A stretch of 64,000 nucleotides of DNA from positions 1-64,000 of the forward strand of contig NZ_SDPW01000001.1 in NCBI RefSeq assembly GCF_004135645.1, given 5' to 3'. The translations under genes were made by a program, and so were the position numbers. Every line of letters starts with the position of its first letter. The first letter of the stretch is position 1. Under the pieces are notes generated by a model. That model did no database searches and had not been told where the DNA came from. It saw only the letters and a program-made list of their open reading frames with translations. This document shows positions 1 to 7,282 of this stretch, one piece after another. The stretch is from Senegalimassilia faecalis (GTDB lineage Bacteria; Actinomycetota; Coriobacteriia; Coriobacteriales; Eggerthellaceae).

Positions 1-44
1 GCCTGCGCGATCGCGACACCGTTGGCAAAGCGGGGCGGAAATGA
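1..44 (+). CDS. 3' end of an unidentified upstream gene
   Basis: A reading frame runs from base 3 to TGA at 42-44 and encodes only LRDRDTVGKAGRK, too little for identification. Its TGA overlaps the next ATG in an ATGA arrangement, which implies translational coupling. By inference it could be the partner half-transporter of the following ABC gene, since such exporters often come as adjacent pairs, but nothing visible proves this. Confidence 0.45.
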   Translation, partial: LRDRDTVGKAGRK

Positions 45-1981
45 TGCGCGGGGCGGCGCGCGAGCAGGACAAGGTCACCTACGCGTGGCTGTTCGCGCAG
101 TCTAAGGCTCAGCATGGCCGCATCGTGGCGCTATCGGCGCTGTGCGCATTGCAGGCGGCGGTGCTCGTGAGCTTCGCGCTGGCGTGCCGCGCCGTCATAG
201 ACCAGGCGGTCGCGGGAAACGTCGACGGCTTGCTGGCAAGCGCGGCGGCTCTTGCGGGCGTTATCGTCTCGCAGCTGGTGTTGCGTCTGGCCATCAACGG
301 CACACAGGAGCGCATCCGCGCCCGCTTTGCCCTTGAGCTGCGAAAATCCATGCTCGACAGTATCTTCACCGCGCGCTACGGCAACGTTTTGCGCTTCCAT
401 TCCGGCGAGCTTTCCAACCGCATGTTCTCCGACGTGCAGGCTGTATCGAACGGCGTGTCCACCATCATCCCAAGCTTCGTGTCCATGATCGCACAACTGG
501 TGTTCGCCATCGCGGTGCTCGCGCTGATCAGCCCGCCCATGGTGGCGCTGTTCGTCGGGGCGGCGCTGCTTTCGTTCGTGCTGGCGCGCACGTTGCGCGG
601 ACGTTTGAAGGCGCTGCACAGGGCGGTGCAGGAAAAAGAAGGAGCCGTGCGCGTCTTCTTGCAGGAGGCGCTTGAGCATCAGCTGGTCATCCGTTCGTTC
701 GGTGCCCAGCCTGCCACAAGCGCGCATGCTGATGTGCTGCAGGAGGACCATTTTGCAGCGCAAATGCGCCGCCGCGGATGGTCTATCGCCGCGAACGCCA
801 GTTTTGCGTTCTTCTTCAACGCGTTGTATGCCGTGGCGCTCACGTGGTGCGCGTTTGCGCTTTTACACGGCACCATGAGCTACGGCACGCTTATGGCGGT
901 GCTGCAGCTGGTGGCGCGCATCCAGGCGCCGGTTTCCAGTTTGTCGGGCATGCTGCCGCAGCTGTATCAGGCGCTCGCGTCGGCGGAACGCCTAATGGAG
1001 GTTGCGGAGCTTTCGCATTCGGAGAACCGCTTGCCCATGACGGCTGCGGAGTTTTATCAGCGGTTCTCAGGCGTGCGGATATGCGATCTGGCGTTTTCCT
1101 ATAGGGACGAAGAGGGCGGTAGCGAAGCCGAAGCGGCGCCGCAAGCTTCGGGTTGCGATGCTGCCGGCGGTGAGGGTGCGGGGGCTTTGAGCGATGCGGT
1201 CGGCGGCGTGCTTGCTGGTGACGCTGCCGAAAAGACGGCCCTAGCATCTTCCGAGGGCGAAGTTGCAAGCCTTTTCTGTGATGGCGCGTTTGTGCCGAAG
1301 GGCTCGTTCGTGGTGGTAGAGGGGCCTTCAGGCTCGGGAAAGTCCACGCTGTTCAAGCTGGTGTTGGGTGCCTACGACGCTGATGGTTTCGCATATGAGT
1401 TTGCCGACGATGCACCGGAGTGCGGAGAAGCTGCAGATGGGGAAGATCCCGGAGCGCTCGTCGCTTTCGATGCCCCTGCGGTTTCGTGTGGGCTAGTCGC
1501 ACCTGCGATTAACGCAGCGGTTACGGCTTGCCCCGCGTCTCAGGTGCCGCCGAGGGTGTTCGCCTATGTGCCGCAGGATAACTTCCTGTTTGCAGGTTCG
1601 GTGCGCGAAAACGTGGCGTTTGCGGCTTCTGATGCGACCGATGACCAGGTAAAACGTGCGTGCGAAGCAGCGTGCGCGTGGGGTTTCGTGAAAGAGCTTC
1701 CGCAGGGGATCAACACGATGATAGGCGAGCACGGGCAGGGGCTTTCCCAAGGGCAGCTGCAGCGTTTGGCTATTGCGCGCGCGGTGTGCTCGGGTGCGCC
1801 TATCATGGTGCTCGACGAGGTCACAAGCGCGCTCGATGATGCGACCGAAGCGGCTGTGCTAGCCAACATAGCCGCATTGCCGGGCAAAACGGTTTTCGTC
1901 GCCGCACACCGTGCAAAAGCTCGCGAGTTCGCCACCATGCGCCTTCGCGTGGAGAACGGCATGATGCGCGAAGTGCGTTAG
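41..1981 (+). CDS. ABC exporter half-transporter (permease fused to ATPase)
   Basis: 646 aa. The N-terminal ~330 residues are hydrophobic with about six membrane segments (ABC type 1 exporter fold). The C-terminal part is a nucleotide-binding domain: Walker A GPSGSGKST (residues 428-436), Q-loop VPQDN (about 510-514), a variant signature LSQGQ (568-572), Walker B ending in VLDE (catalytic Glu about 593) and H-loop His about 623. All catalytic elements are present, so it should hydrolyse ATP. Two features are odd: an acidic/Ala/Gly-rich insertion of roughly 45 residues between the A-loop (FSYRD) and Walker A, and about 30 extra residues between Walker A and the Q-loop. The substrate cannot be deduced. 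Start codon overlaps the upstream stop, so it probably works with that product as a heterodimer. Confidence 0.85.
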   Translation: MMRGAAREQDKVTYAWLFAQSKAQHGRIVALSALCALQAAVLVSFALACRAVIDQAVAGNVDGLLASAAALAGVIVSQLVLRLAINGTQERIRARFALELRKSMLDSIFTARYGNVLRFHSGELSNRMFSDVQAVSNGVSTIIPSFVSMIAQLVFAIAVLALISPPMVALFVGAALLSFVLARTLRGRLKALHRAVQEKEGAVRVFLQEALEHQLVIRSFGAQPATSAHADVLQEDHFAAQMRRRGWSIAANASFAFFFNALYAVALTWCAFALLHGTMSYGTLMAVLQLVARIQAPVSSLSGMLPQLYQALASAERLMEVAELSHSENRLPMTAAEFYQRFSGVRICDLAFSYRDEEGGSEAEAAPQASGCDAAGGEGAGALSDAVGGVLAGDAAEKTALASSEGEVASLFCDGAFVPKGSFVVVEGPSGSGKSTLFKLVLGAYDADGFAYEFADDAPECGEAADGEDPGALVAFDAPAVSCGLVAPAINAAVTACPASQVPPRVFAYVPQDNFLFAGSVRENVAFAASDATDDQVKRACEAACAWGFVKELPQGINTMIGEHGQGLSQGQLQRLAIARAVCSGAPIMVLDEVTSALDDATEAAVLANIAALPGKTVFVAAHRAKAREFATMRLRVENGMMREVR

Positions 1982-2093
1982 AGGATTTTCGGGCGTCGGT
2001 TGCTTTGGGCGCTTCGAGGCCTTTTGCCCCTTGTGCCGCCCTGATTTCCCGGTTAGACACTTAGGGGCTGTATCAAAACTATTGCTACAGCAT

Positions 2094-2134
2094 GGCCCGC
2101 CAGGACCGAAAGGTCTTGGCGGGCCTTCCTTTTT
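2094..2134 (+). terminator. Strong hairpin with T-tract in the left end of the IS1182 remnant
   Basis: A 14-bp stem (ggcccgccaggacc / ggtcttggcgggcc, one wobble pair) closes a GAAA tetraloop and is followed by TTCCTTTTT. It looks like an intrinsic terminator. It lies just inside the left end of the IS1182 remnant, where it would stop transcription from the ABC gene entering the transposase. Confidence 0.8.
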
Positions 2135-2883
2135 CAGCCTCCCAGATTATCGCCTTACTATTGCGAATATCGATTCGTGTTCTTATAAAATGGCTTTTGA
2201 CCTGCGCATATAGTATACGCGGCCTGCGCCATCCCGCGCTGCGAGCACGTCAAGGAGAGGATCGGGCGCCTGCCCGCAAGCTTCGCGGCCGATGCCGGCT
2301 ACGGCAGCGAGGAGAACTACGCCTACGTCGAGCGCGAGGGCGCAGACGCCTACGTCAAGCACAGCGAGCTCTTCCGCGAGTGCCGCAACGAGAAATGGCG
2401 CGACGACGAGATGGGGGTCGCCAACTGGGCGCACGACGAAGAGTCCGACGAGCACGCCTGCCCGGAGGGCCGGACGCTTGCCTTTTGCGGAGAATCGCGG
2501 CGGGTGTCGGACCTGGGCTACGAGAGCGCGGTGCGGACATACGAGCGCGAGGACTGCTCGGGCTGCTCCCGCAGGGCGAGGTGCTCGAAGTCGGCGGACC
2601 CGGATTTCCCGAAGCGGATCCAGGCGAGCCCGGCCTTGAACGCCTTCAAGAGCCGCGCCGGCGAGATGCTGCGCACGGAGGCGGGGTCCGCCTTGCGGAA
2701 GAGGCGCTCCGTCGACGTGGAGACCGTGTTCGGCGACGTCAAGAGAAACCTCGGGTTCACGAGGTTCACGATAAGGGGTGTTAGCGTCAATATAGTTTTC
2801 ACCATTTTCGCCAACGTATTTTCGCCAATCGCGCCAACGCGCTTTCGCCGAATCCGCCAACGCGGATGCGCCGCTTTCGGCGC

Positions 2884-3672
2884 CTAGCCGCGCTCGTCCT
2901 TCCCCTCGTCGCCGCCTATCGACACGTCCTTCAAGCGGTACGACCGCCCCGTTATCTTAATCATCGCGCAGTGGTGGCACAGCCTGTCGGCCACCGCCGA
3001 CGCCGTCACGTTGCTGCCGAACACGTCGCCCCACCTGCCCACCGGCACGTTGGTCGTGACGATGGTCGACCGCTTGAGCGTGTAGCGCCTGTTGACCAGC
3101 TGGAACAGCAGGTCGGCGCCCTCCTTGCCGATGTCGAGGTAGCCGAGCTCGTCCACTATCAGCAGGCTGCAGTGCTCGTAGAAGCGCATCCTGCGCGCCA
3201 GCGCCTCCTTCGCCGAGGCGTGCTTGAGGTCCTCGACGAGCCTCGAGCAGTCGGCGAAGTACACCTGCTTGCGCGCCATCACGGCCTCGTAGCCTATGGC
3301 TATCGACAGGTGGGTCTTGCCCACGCCCGGGCTGCCGACGAGCACGACGTTGTCGCCGCGGTCGATGAACTCCAGCGTGGCCAGCTGCTCGACCAGCCCG
3401 CGCGGGACGCTGGGCTGGAAGCCCCAGTCGAAGTCGGCCAGCGTCTTTATGTAGGGGAAGTTGGCCATCCTCGTGCGCCGGTCGTCGTCGGCGCGCCGCT
3501 TGAGGGATATCTGGGCGTCGGTGAGCTCGAGCATGGCGTCGACCAGGCCCTTCCTGCCGTCGGCGACGAGCCTGACGTACTCGGGCACCGACGAGGCCAT
3601 ACCCTCCAGGCCGAGCTCCTCCAGGTTGGCCGCCAGCCTGTTCAGCGGGCTGGCCTGCACGGCGGCGCTCAC
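2884..3672 (-). CDS. istB: IS21-family helper ATPase IstB
   Basis: 262 aa, the usual IstB length. It has an AAA+ ATPase core: Walker A GSPGVGKTH and Walker B LLIVDELGYL. In IS21 elements IstB organises the target DNA and stimulates the IstA transposase. The start is GTG at 3672, overlapping the istA stop (GTGA), the usual coupling in this family. An open frame continues upstream through istA sequence, but that part is a shadow of istA and resembles no IstB. The gene ends close to the element's left end. It appears intact. Confidence 0.9.
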   Translation of the reverse strand: MSAAVQASPLNRLAANLEELGLEGMASSVPEYVRLVADGRKGLVDAMLELTDAQISLKRRADDDRRTRMANFPYIKTLADFDWGFQPSVPRGLVEQLATLEFIDRGDNVVLVGSPGVGKTHLSIAIGYEAVMARKQVYFADCSRLVEDLKHASAKEALARRMRFYEHCSLLIVDELGYLDIGKEGADLLFQLVNRRYTLKRSTIVTTNVPVGRWGDVFGSNVTASAVADRLCHHCAMIKITGRSYRLKDVSIGGDEGKDERG

Positions 3673-4907
3673 AGCGAGCCCCCTACCGAGTCGAGCAGGC
3701 CGAGGTTGGCCGCGGCGGCGGCCTCGATGTCGCCGGCGGCGTCGCCGAACCACCGCTTGCCGGCCATGGCCTCGGCGTAGTGGGCCGGGTCGTAGGCCGG
3801 CCCGCCCGCCACGTGCGTCGCCACCAGCTCGCCGCCGACGTAGCAGTCCATCGCGCCGCCGGGCATGCAGACGATGCGGGCGGGCCTGCCGATGCAGCGC
3901 CTGGGCACCGACATGGGCTCGCCGTGCGCGCTCACCAGCATCGTGGCCGGCACCCTGGCCACGCGCACCACGTCGCCCATCGCCTCCTCGAGGGCGCGCA
4001 GGTTGCCGACGGGCAGCAGCGCGTCCTTCTCCTCCATGAACAGCGCGGAGGGCGGCAGCCCCGTGGTCTCGTTGGGCTCGGAGTTGCTGGCGTCCTCGAT
4101 CCGCGCGACGATCTCGTCGATATCGTCCCAGCCGTCGAAGTCGCCCTGGTAGGCCATGAGCCGCGACAGGAAGCGGTTCGACGACTCGACCTTGCCCTTC
4201 GTCTGGGGGCTGCGCGGGCGGCACAGCTTCAGCTCGAAGCCGGCGGCCTTGGCGAACTCGTATGCGCGCTGGACCTTGAGGCGCCTGCCGCCCTTGATCG
4301 TCACCAGGGCGGACATGTTGTCCGTGACCCACTCGCGCGGCACGCCGCCGAGCCTCGCGATCGTGGCGTACATGCACCTGACCAGGTCGTCGGTCGTCCT
4401 GGTCCTCGACCGGATGAATATGTGCCTGCGGGAATGGCCCAGCGTCGCCGCGAACACGTTGAACTCGAACAGCTCGCCGTCGCGGTTTGCCATCTTGACG
4501 GACTCCTTCCAGTCGAACTGCAGCTGCAGTCCGGGCGGCGTCTCGAAGCGCGGGTGCGGCTCCGGGCCCCCGGAGGCCCCGACGGCGATGCCGTTCTTGC
4601 GCATGAACTGGGTGAAGGCGTTGTAGCCGGCCAGGTCCTCGCCGGGATACCTGTGCAGCAGCCACTCGTGGATGCCCTTCTTGGTGACTCCCGGCAGTTG
4701 CGCCTTGGCTGCCACCTCCTCGATGTGCGCGTCGAACGAGCCCGCCCTGTCGCCGCGCCCGTCGTGGGGCCGCCCGCCCTCGGCCCTCCAGTACGACGCC
4801 ACGGTGTGCCTGTCCTTGCCGTAGCGCTTCGCTATGTCGCTGAAGTTGGGCTTTATGCCCGCTTCCCTGTACATGTCCAACTCTCCGATCAGGTTCTTCT
4901 CCGCCAC
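3669..4907 (-). CDS. istA: IS21-family transposase IstA
   Basis: 412 aa. The N-terminus has a helix-turn-helix (residues ~15-45, with YGKDRHTVASYWR). It is followed by a DDE integrase core whose acidic residues can be read in FDWKES, VTDNMSALV and GKVESSNRFL, and by a C-terminal domain. It catalyses cut and joining of the element ends together with IstB. The start is GTG 4907 behind a good ribosome site (GGGAGGAG, 7 nt upstream). No frameshift or internal stop is visible. Confidence 0.9.
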   Translation of the reverse strand: MAEKNLIGELDMYREAGIKPNFSDIAKRYGKDRHTVASYWRAEGGRPHDGRGDRAGSFDAHIEEVAAKAQLPGVTKKGIHEWLLHRYPGEDLAGYNAFTQFMRKNGIAVGASGGPEPHPRFETPPGLQLQFDWKESVKMANRDGELFEFNVFAATLGHSRRHIFIRSRTRTTDDLVRCMYATIARLGGVPREWVTDNMSALVTIKGGRRLKVQRAYEFAKAAGFELKLCRPRSPQTKGKVESSNRFLSRLMAYQGDFDGWDDIDEIVARIEDASNSEPNETTGLPPSALFMEEKDALLPVGNLRALEEAMGDVVRVARVPATMLVSAHGEPMSVPRRCIGRPARIVCMPGGAMDCYVGGELVATHVAGGPAYDPAHYAEAMAGKRWFGDAAGDIEAAAAANLGLLDSVGGSL

Positions 4908-5286
4908 GGCCCGCTCCTCCCGAAAGCATCGTTCGCTCGTCGATCGAAGCGTAAGTCCCGGCGTTGGTGGAAATGGTGAAAATGCGTTGGCGGAGATGGC
5001 GGGATTGCGTTGGCGGAGATGGCTAATGAACGTTGGCGAAAATGGTTGTTTTTAGAGTAGCGCTAACAAGGGGCCTTGAGAAGGTGACGCTCGAGTGGAG
5101 ATTGGTCGCCGCGGGCCGCAACATACGGAAGCTCTTCCTGGCGGAATGCGAAAAGGGGAAGAGGGCGGCAGGGGCCATGGCGTAAGCCGGCCCCTCTTTG
5201 CTTTTTCGCAGCAAGCCGCATCGTCTGAATGCTTTGGATGCAAGAAAAGGGCGCTGTATCGAAATCACTTTGGATACAGCCCCATC

Positions 5287-5320
5287 ATAAAAAAGGGCCG
5301 GAAACAAATGTTTCCGGCCT
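5287..5320 (-). terminator. Intrinsic terminator downstream of the MBL-fold hydrolase gene
   Basis: A 10-bp stem (ggccggaaac / gtttccggcc, 5296-5305 with 5310-5319) has an AAAT loop. On the minus strand it is followed by CTTTTTTATG. It lies just outside the IS1182 right end and serves the minus-strand gene ending at 5402. Confidence 0.75.
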
Positions 5321-5401
5321 TCGTGCTTCAGACAATACATAGTATAAGACAAAACCTAATAGTAGACAAGGTCAAATACCTAGAAAGTTTGGCGATTTCT
5401 C

Positions 5402-6247
5402 TCAAATCGAAATCTTCAGACCGTCAGCGGCCACGCGCACGCGGTCGTCGTAGGGGGCGAGGTGCGCCTTAAGCTCCGCCAGCGTGACGGGCGTGTTGTA
5501 GTGCATGGCCAGGTGGGTAAGGTAGATCGTGCCCGCATCCAGCTCCAGGCCCTCCTCGATGGCCTCCTGCACGCTGTGATGGGCGGCGGGGTTCCAGTTG
5601 CGGCCCCAGAAGGTCGCGTCCAGAATGAGCGTCTCGCAGCCGTGCACCCGCTCGGCGGTCTCGGCCGGCAGGCGCCCCGTGTCCGAGGCGTAGAAGGTGC
5701 GCCCGCGCTCGGTCTCCATGAGGTAGCCGTAGGTGCCCGCAGCGTGGGTCACCGGCAGGGCCGTGTAGCGCACGCCGTCGAAGGCCACGGTATCGAAGGG
5801 GGCCACATCGTGGAAGTCGAGGATATCGTCCAGGTAGTGGAACTCGGCGAGGATGCCCCGGCGCGCCGTCTCGCTTGCGAAGCAGGGAAGCGACGGTCGG
5901 CCGCCGAGACGTACCATATACTCCAGCTCACCGAGACCGCCCAAATGGTCGAAGTGGCAATGGGTCCACAGGACGCGGTCCACCGATCGCACGGATTCCC
6001 GTTCCAGCTGGTGGCGCAAATCCGGCGGCGTGTCGATGAGGGTCGCCTCGGCGTTGCGCACGAGCACGCCGCAGTCGCCGCGCCGGGCCCGCGGGTCGCG
6101 CCGGGCCTCCTCGCAGGCGGGACACTCGCAGAAGAAGGCGGGGACCCCGCAGCCGGCGCCCGTGCCGAGGAAGGTGAGCGTGGGGCCTGCGGACGAGGGG
6201 GTCTCGGCCGTGCCGATGGCGTACGATGGTGGTTCAGGGATGTTCAT
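5402..6247 (-). CDS. MBL-fold metallo-hydrolase, PhnP-like phosphodiesterase
   Basis: 281 aa. The metallo-beta-lactamase metal motif is THCHFDHLGG (about residues 85-94). Before it lies the PhnP-type opening FLGTGAGCGVPAFFCECPACEEAR, shown here in two parts, FLGTGAGCGVP and CECPACEEAR, followed by the R..C..L metal-site strand and IDTPPDLRHQL. PhnP proteins hydrolyse cyclic ribose phosphodiesters (5-phosphoribosyl 1,2-cyclic phosphate); relatives act on other cyclic phosphodiesters. The start chosen is ATG 6247, preceded by AAGGAA, and it begins 29 nt after the nucleoside hydrolase stop; a longer frame to 6286 overlaps that gene and lacks a ribosome site. No other phn genes are near, so phosphonate breakdown is unlikely. 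Together with its neighbour a role in nucleoside or ribose-phosphate salvage is plausible but inferred. Confidence 0.8.
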   Translation of the reverse strand: MNIPEPPSYAIGTAETPSSAGPTLTFLGTGAGCGVPAFFCECPACEEARRDPRARRGDCGVLVRNAEATLIDTPPDLRHQLERESVRSVDRVLWTHCHFDHLGGLGELEYMVRLGGRPSLPCFASETARRGILAEFHYLDDILDFHDVAPFDTVAFDGVRYTALPVTHAAGTYGYLMETERGRTFYASDTGRLPAETAERVHGCETLILDATFWGRNWNPAAHHSVQEAIEEGLELDAGTIYLTHLAMHYNTPVTLAELKAHLAPYDDRVRVAADGLKISI

Positions 6248-6275
6248 GGCGATTCCTTGGAATGTTCGGGGGGCG

Positions 6276-7151
6276 CTAGAGGGCAAGTCCGAGCCGCTCG
6301 CAGCCGCGGCGCCAGCCTGCCAGGGCGTCGGCGAGATAGGCCTGCGGATCGGCGATGACGGGGACGCTCACCGTCGCCCGGGGCGCGCCTGCGGGCGCGG
6401 GCTCGAGGTAGCCGACGGACAGCATCCGCTCGTCCAGGGCGACGTCCATTTCCCGCTGTTCGAACAGCTCGGGCTTGATGAGGGCCGCCGCGGCCACCTG
6501 GTCCCAGACGGCGAAGCCGTCCCAGGCGTAGCGCTCGCCCATGTCGGCGAACCAGTAGTCGATGGCCCGGGCGAGCCAGGAGTCCGCCGAGAAGGAACGT
6601 TCTGTCAGCTCGCGGGTCACGTGGGCCGGCAGGCAGTTCTGGGCGCAGGCGATGGTGACGGCGGCCGGGGAGGCCAGTGCGGCGAGGGTGGCCGTCGGAT
6701 CGCAGGACAGGTTCAGCTCGTCCATGATGCGTCCGTTGATGACGAGGCTTTCCGTGATGCCGCCCATGAAGGTGAGGTCGGCCACATTCCCGAAGAACGC
6801 CGAATCGCAGCGCCGGGCGCCGAGCAGGTTGGTCGTGGCGCCCGTGACGAGGACCGATACCTCTCCCGGCGCGGCGGCGCAGATGCCCGCGAGGAATCGT
6901 GCGGCCGGCGTGTCGACGTCTTCGGGGGCGCCCGCGCCGCGATAGACGGGAACGTCGAGTCCCCATTCGGCGAACAGGCGCCGGGTGTTGCCGTCGACGG
7001 TGCCGATGTCCGCGTTGCCGAAGCAGGTGCACAGGCCCTCCACCGTACAGCGCTCCGGATTCCCCAGAAGGTACAGAAGGGCGAGCCCGTCGTCGACGTC
7101 GCAGCCGCGCACGCCCATGGTGTTGTCGCAATCGAGGACGATTCGCTTCAC
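6276..7151 (-). CDS. Inosine/uridine-preferring nucleoside hydrolase family protein
   Basis: 291 aa. The calcium-binding N-terminal motif of nucleoside hydrolases is present in modified form, VLDCDNTMGVRGCDVDDG, so the family's paired aspartates are kept but spaced by an insertion. VTGATTNL (around residue 100), FMGGI and the later LNLSCDP also fit the family, which splits the N-glycosidic bond of ribonucleosides to free base and ribose. Substrate preference cannot be read. It is co-transcribed with the PhnP-like hydrolase and is divergent from the APH-fold kinase gene. Very GC-rich codon use by eye, like both neighbours. Confidence 0.8.
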   Translation of the reverse strand: MKRIVLDCDNTMGVRGCDVDDGLALLYLLGNPERCTVEGLCTCFGNADIGTVDGNTRRLFAEWGLDVPVYRGAGAPEDVDTPAARFLAGICAAAPGEVSVLVTGATTNLLGARRCDSAFFGNVADLTFMGGITESLVINGRIMDELNLSCDPTATLAALASPAAVTIACAQNCLPAHVTRELTERSFSADSWLARAIDYWFADMGERYAWDGFAVWDQVAAAALIKPELFEQREMDVALDERMLSVGYLEPAPAGAPRATVSVPVIADPQAYLADALAGWRRGCERLGLAL

Positions 7152-7282
7152 GATGGATCCTCATCTCCTGTCGTCCGGCGTCTCGGACCGCCGCCGTTTC
7201 AAAGTCATTTATAGTATACTCTCACATATAGTAGATTATATCAACTAAATGAGCCATCGAAACGATGAGGGGGAGAGGTTCC
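7152..7282. promoter_or_regulatory. AT-rich divergent promoter region with repeat motifs
   Basis: This short AT-rich stretch separates two very GC-rich divergent genes. It contains a perfect 8-bp palindrome AGTATACT (7213-7220) and two direct repeats ATAGTATA (7211) and ATAGTAGA (7228), plus TATA-like boxes on both strands. Probably it holds both promoters and an operator. The same pair of motifs recurs at 5339-5366. Confidence 0.5.

Larger units (their letters stand above)
2779..5068 (-). mobile_element. Complete IS21-family insertion sequence (istA-istB)
   Basis: The element is 2290 bp. Its ends are TGTTAGCG (2779-2786) and CGCTAACA (5061-5068). Both ends carry further inner inverted repeats, ACCATTTTCGCCAACG on the left and the matching CGTTGGCGAAAATGGT on the right, plus several diverged copies (CGCCAACGCG, TTGGCGGAGATGGC); multiple terminal repeats are typical of IS21. 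It is flanked by a 5-bp direct repeat AGGGG (2774-2778 and 5069-5073). It encodes istA and istB, both apparently intact, so it may still be mobile. Confidence 0.9.
2201..5185 (+). pseudogene. IS1182-family transposase, N-terminally deleted and split by IS21 insertion
   Basis: The frame can be read in 2201-2778 and resumes in 5074-5185 after removing the IS21 element and one AGGGG copy. Joining the pieces restores the typical C-terminus: ..TRFTIRG then LEKVTLEW.LVAAGRNIRK, ending at TAA 5183-5185. The first piece holds the family motifs ADAGYGSEENYAYVE, a Cys-rich CSGCSRRARC segment and VETVFGDVKRNLGF, which carries the last catalytic Glu. An in-frame TGA at 2198 and the lack of the first DDE residues show that the N-terminal half is gone. 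Without the outer-end comparison the first piece looks like a 158-aa ORF (2411-2887), but its last 35 residues are read from IS21 end sequence. Confidence 0.8.
2064..5283. mobile_element. IS1182-family element remnant, interrupted by an IS21-family element
   Basis: The outer ends are inverted repeats: GGGGCTGTATCAAAA begins at 2064 and its counterpart TTTGGATACAGCCCC ends at 5283 (GGGGCTGTATC is shared exactly). Between them lie C-terminal pieces of an IS1182-type DDE transposase, separated by the IS21-like insertion. The N-terminal half of the transposase is missing, so the element cannot move on its own. I found no obvious target duplication outside 2064/5283 (CTTA against ATCA). Confidence 0.75.

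Noticed and set aside
2411-2887. A 158-residue intact ORF
   Set aside because: Its last 35 residues are read from the IS21 left end, and the first part is the middle of an IS1182 transposase; it is a pseudogene piece, not a gene.
2884-4929. A 681-residue open frame on the minus strand across istB and istA
   Set aside because: Its C-terminal third is IstB, but the rest is the shadow of istA in another frame (Arg/Gly/His-rich, no homology). The true IstB starts at GTG 3672, overlapping the istA stop.
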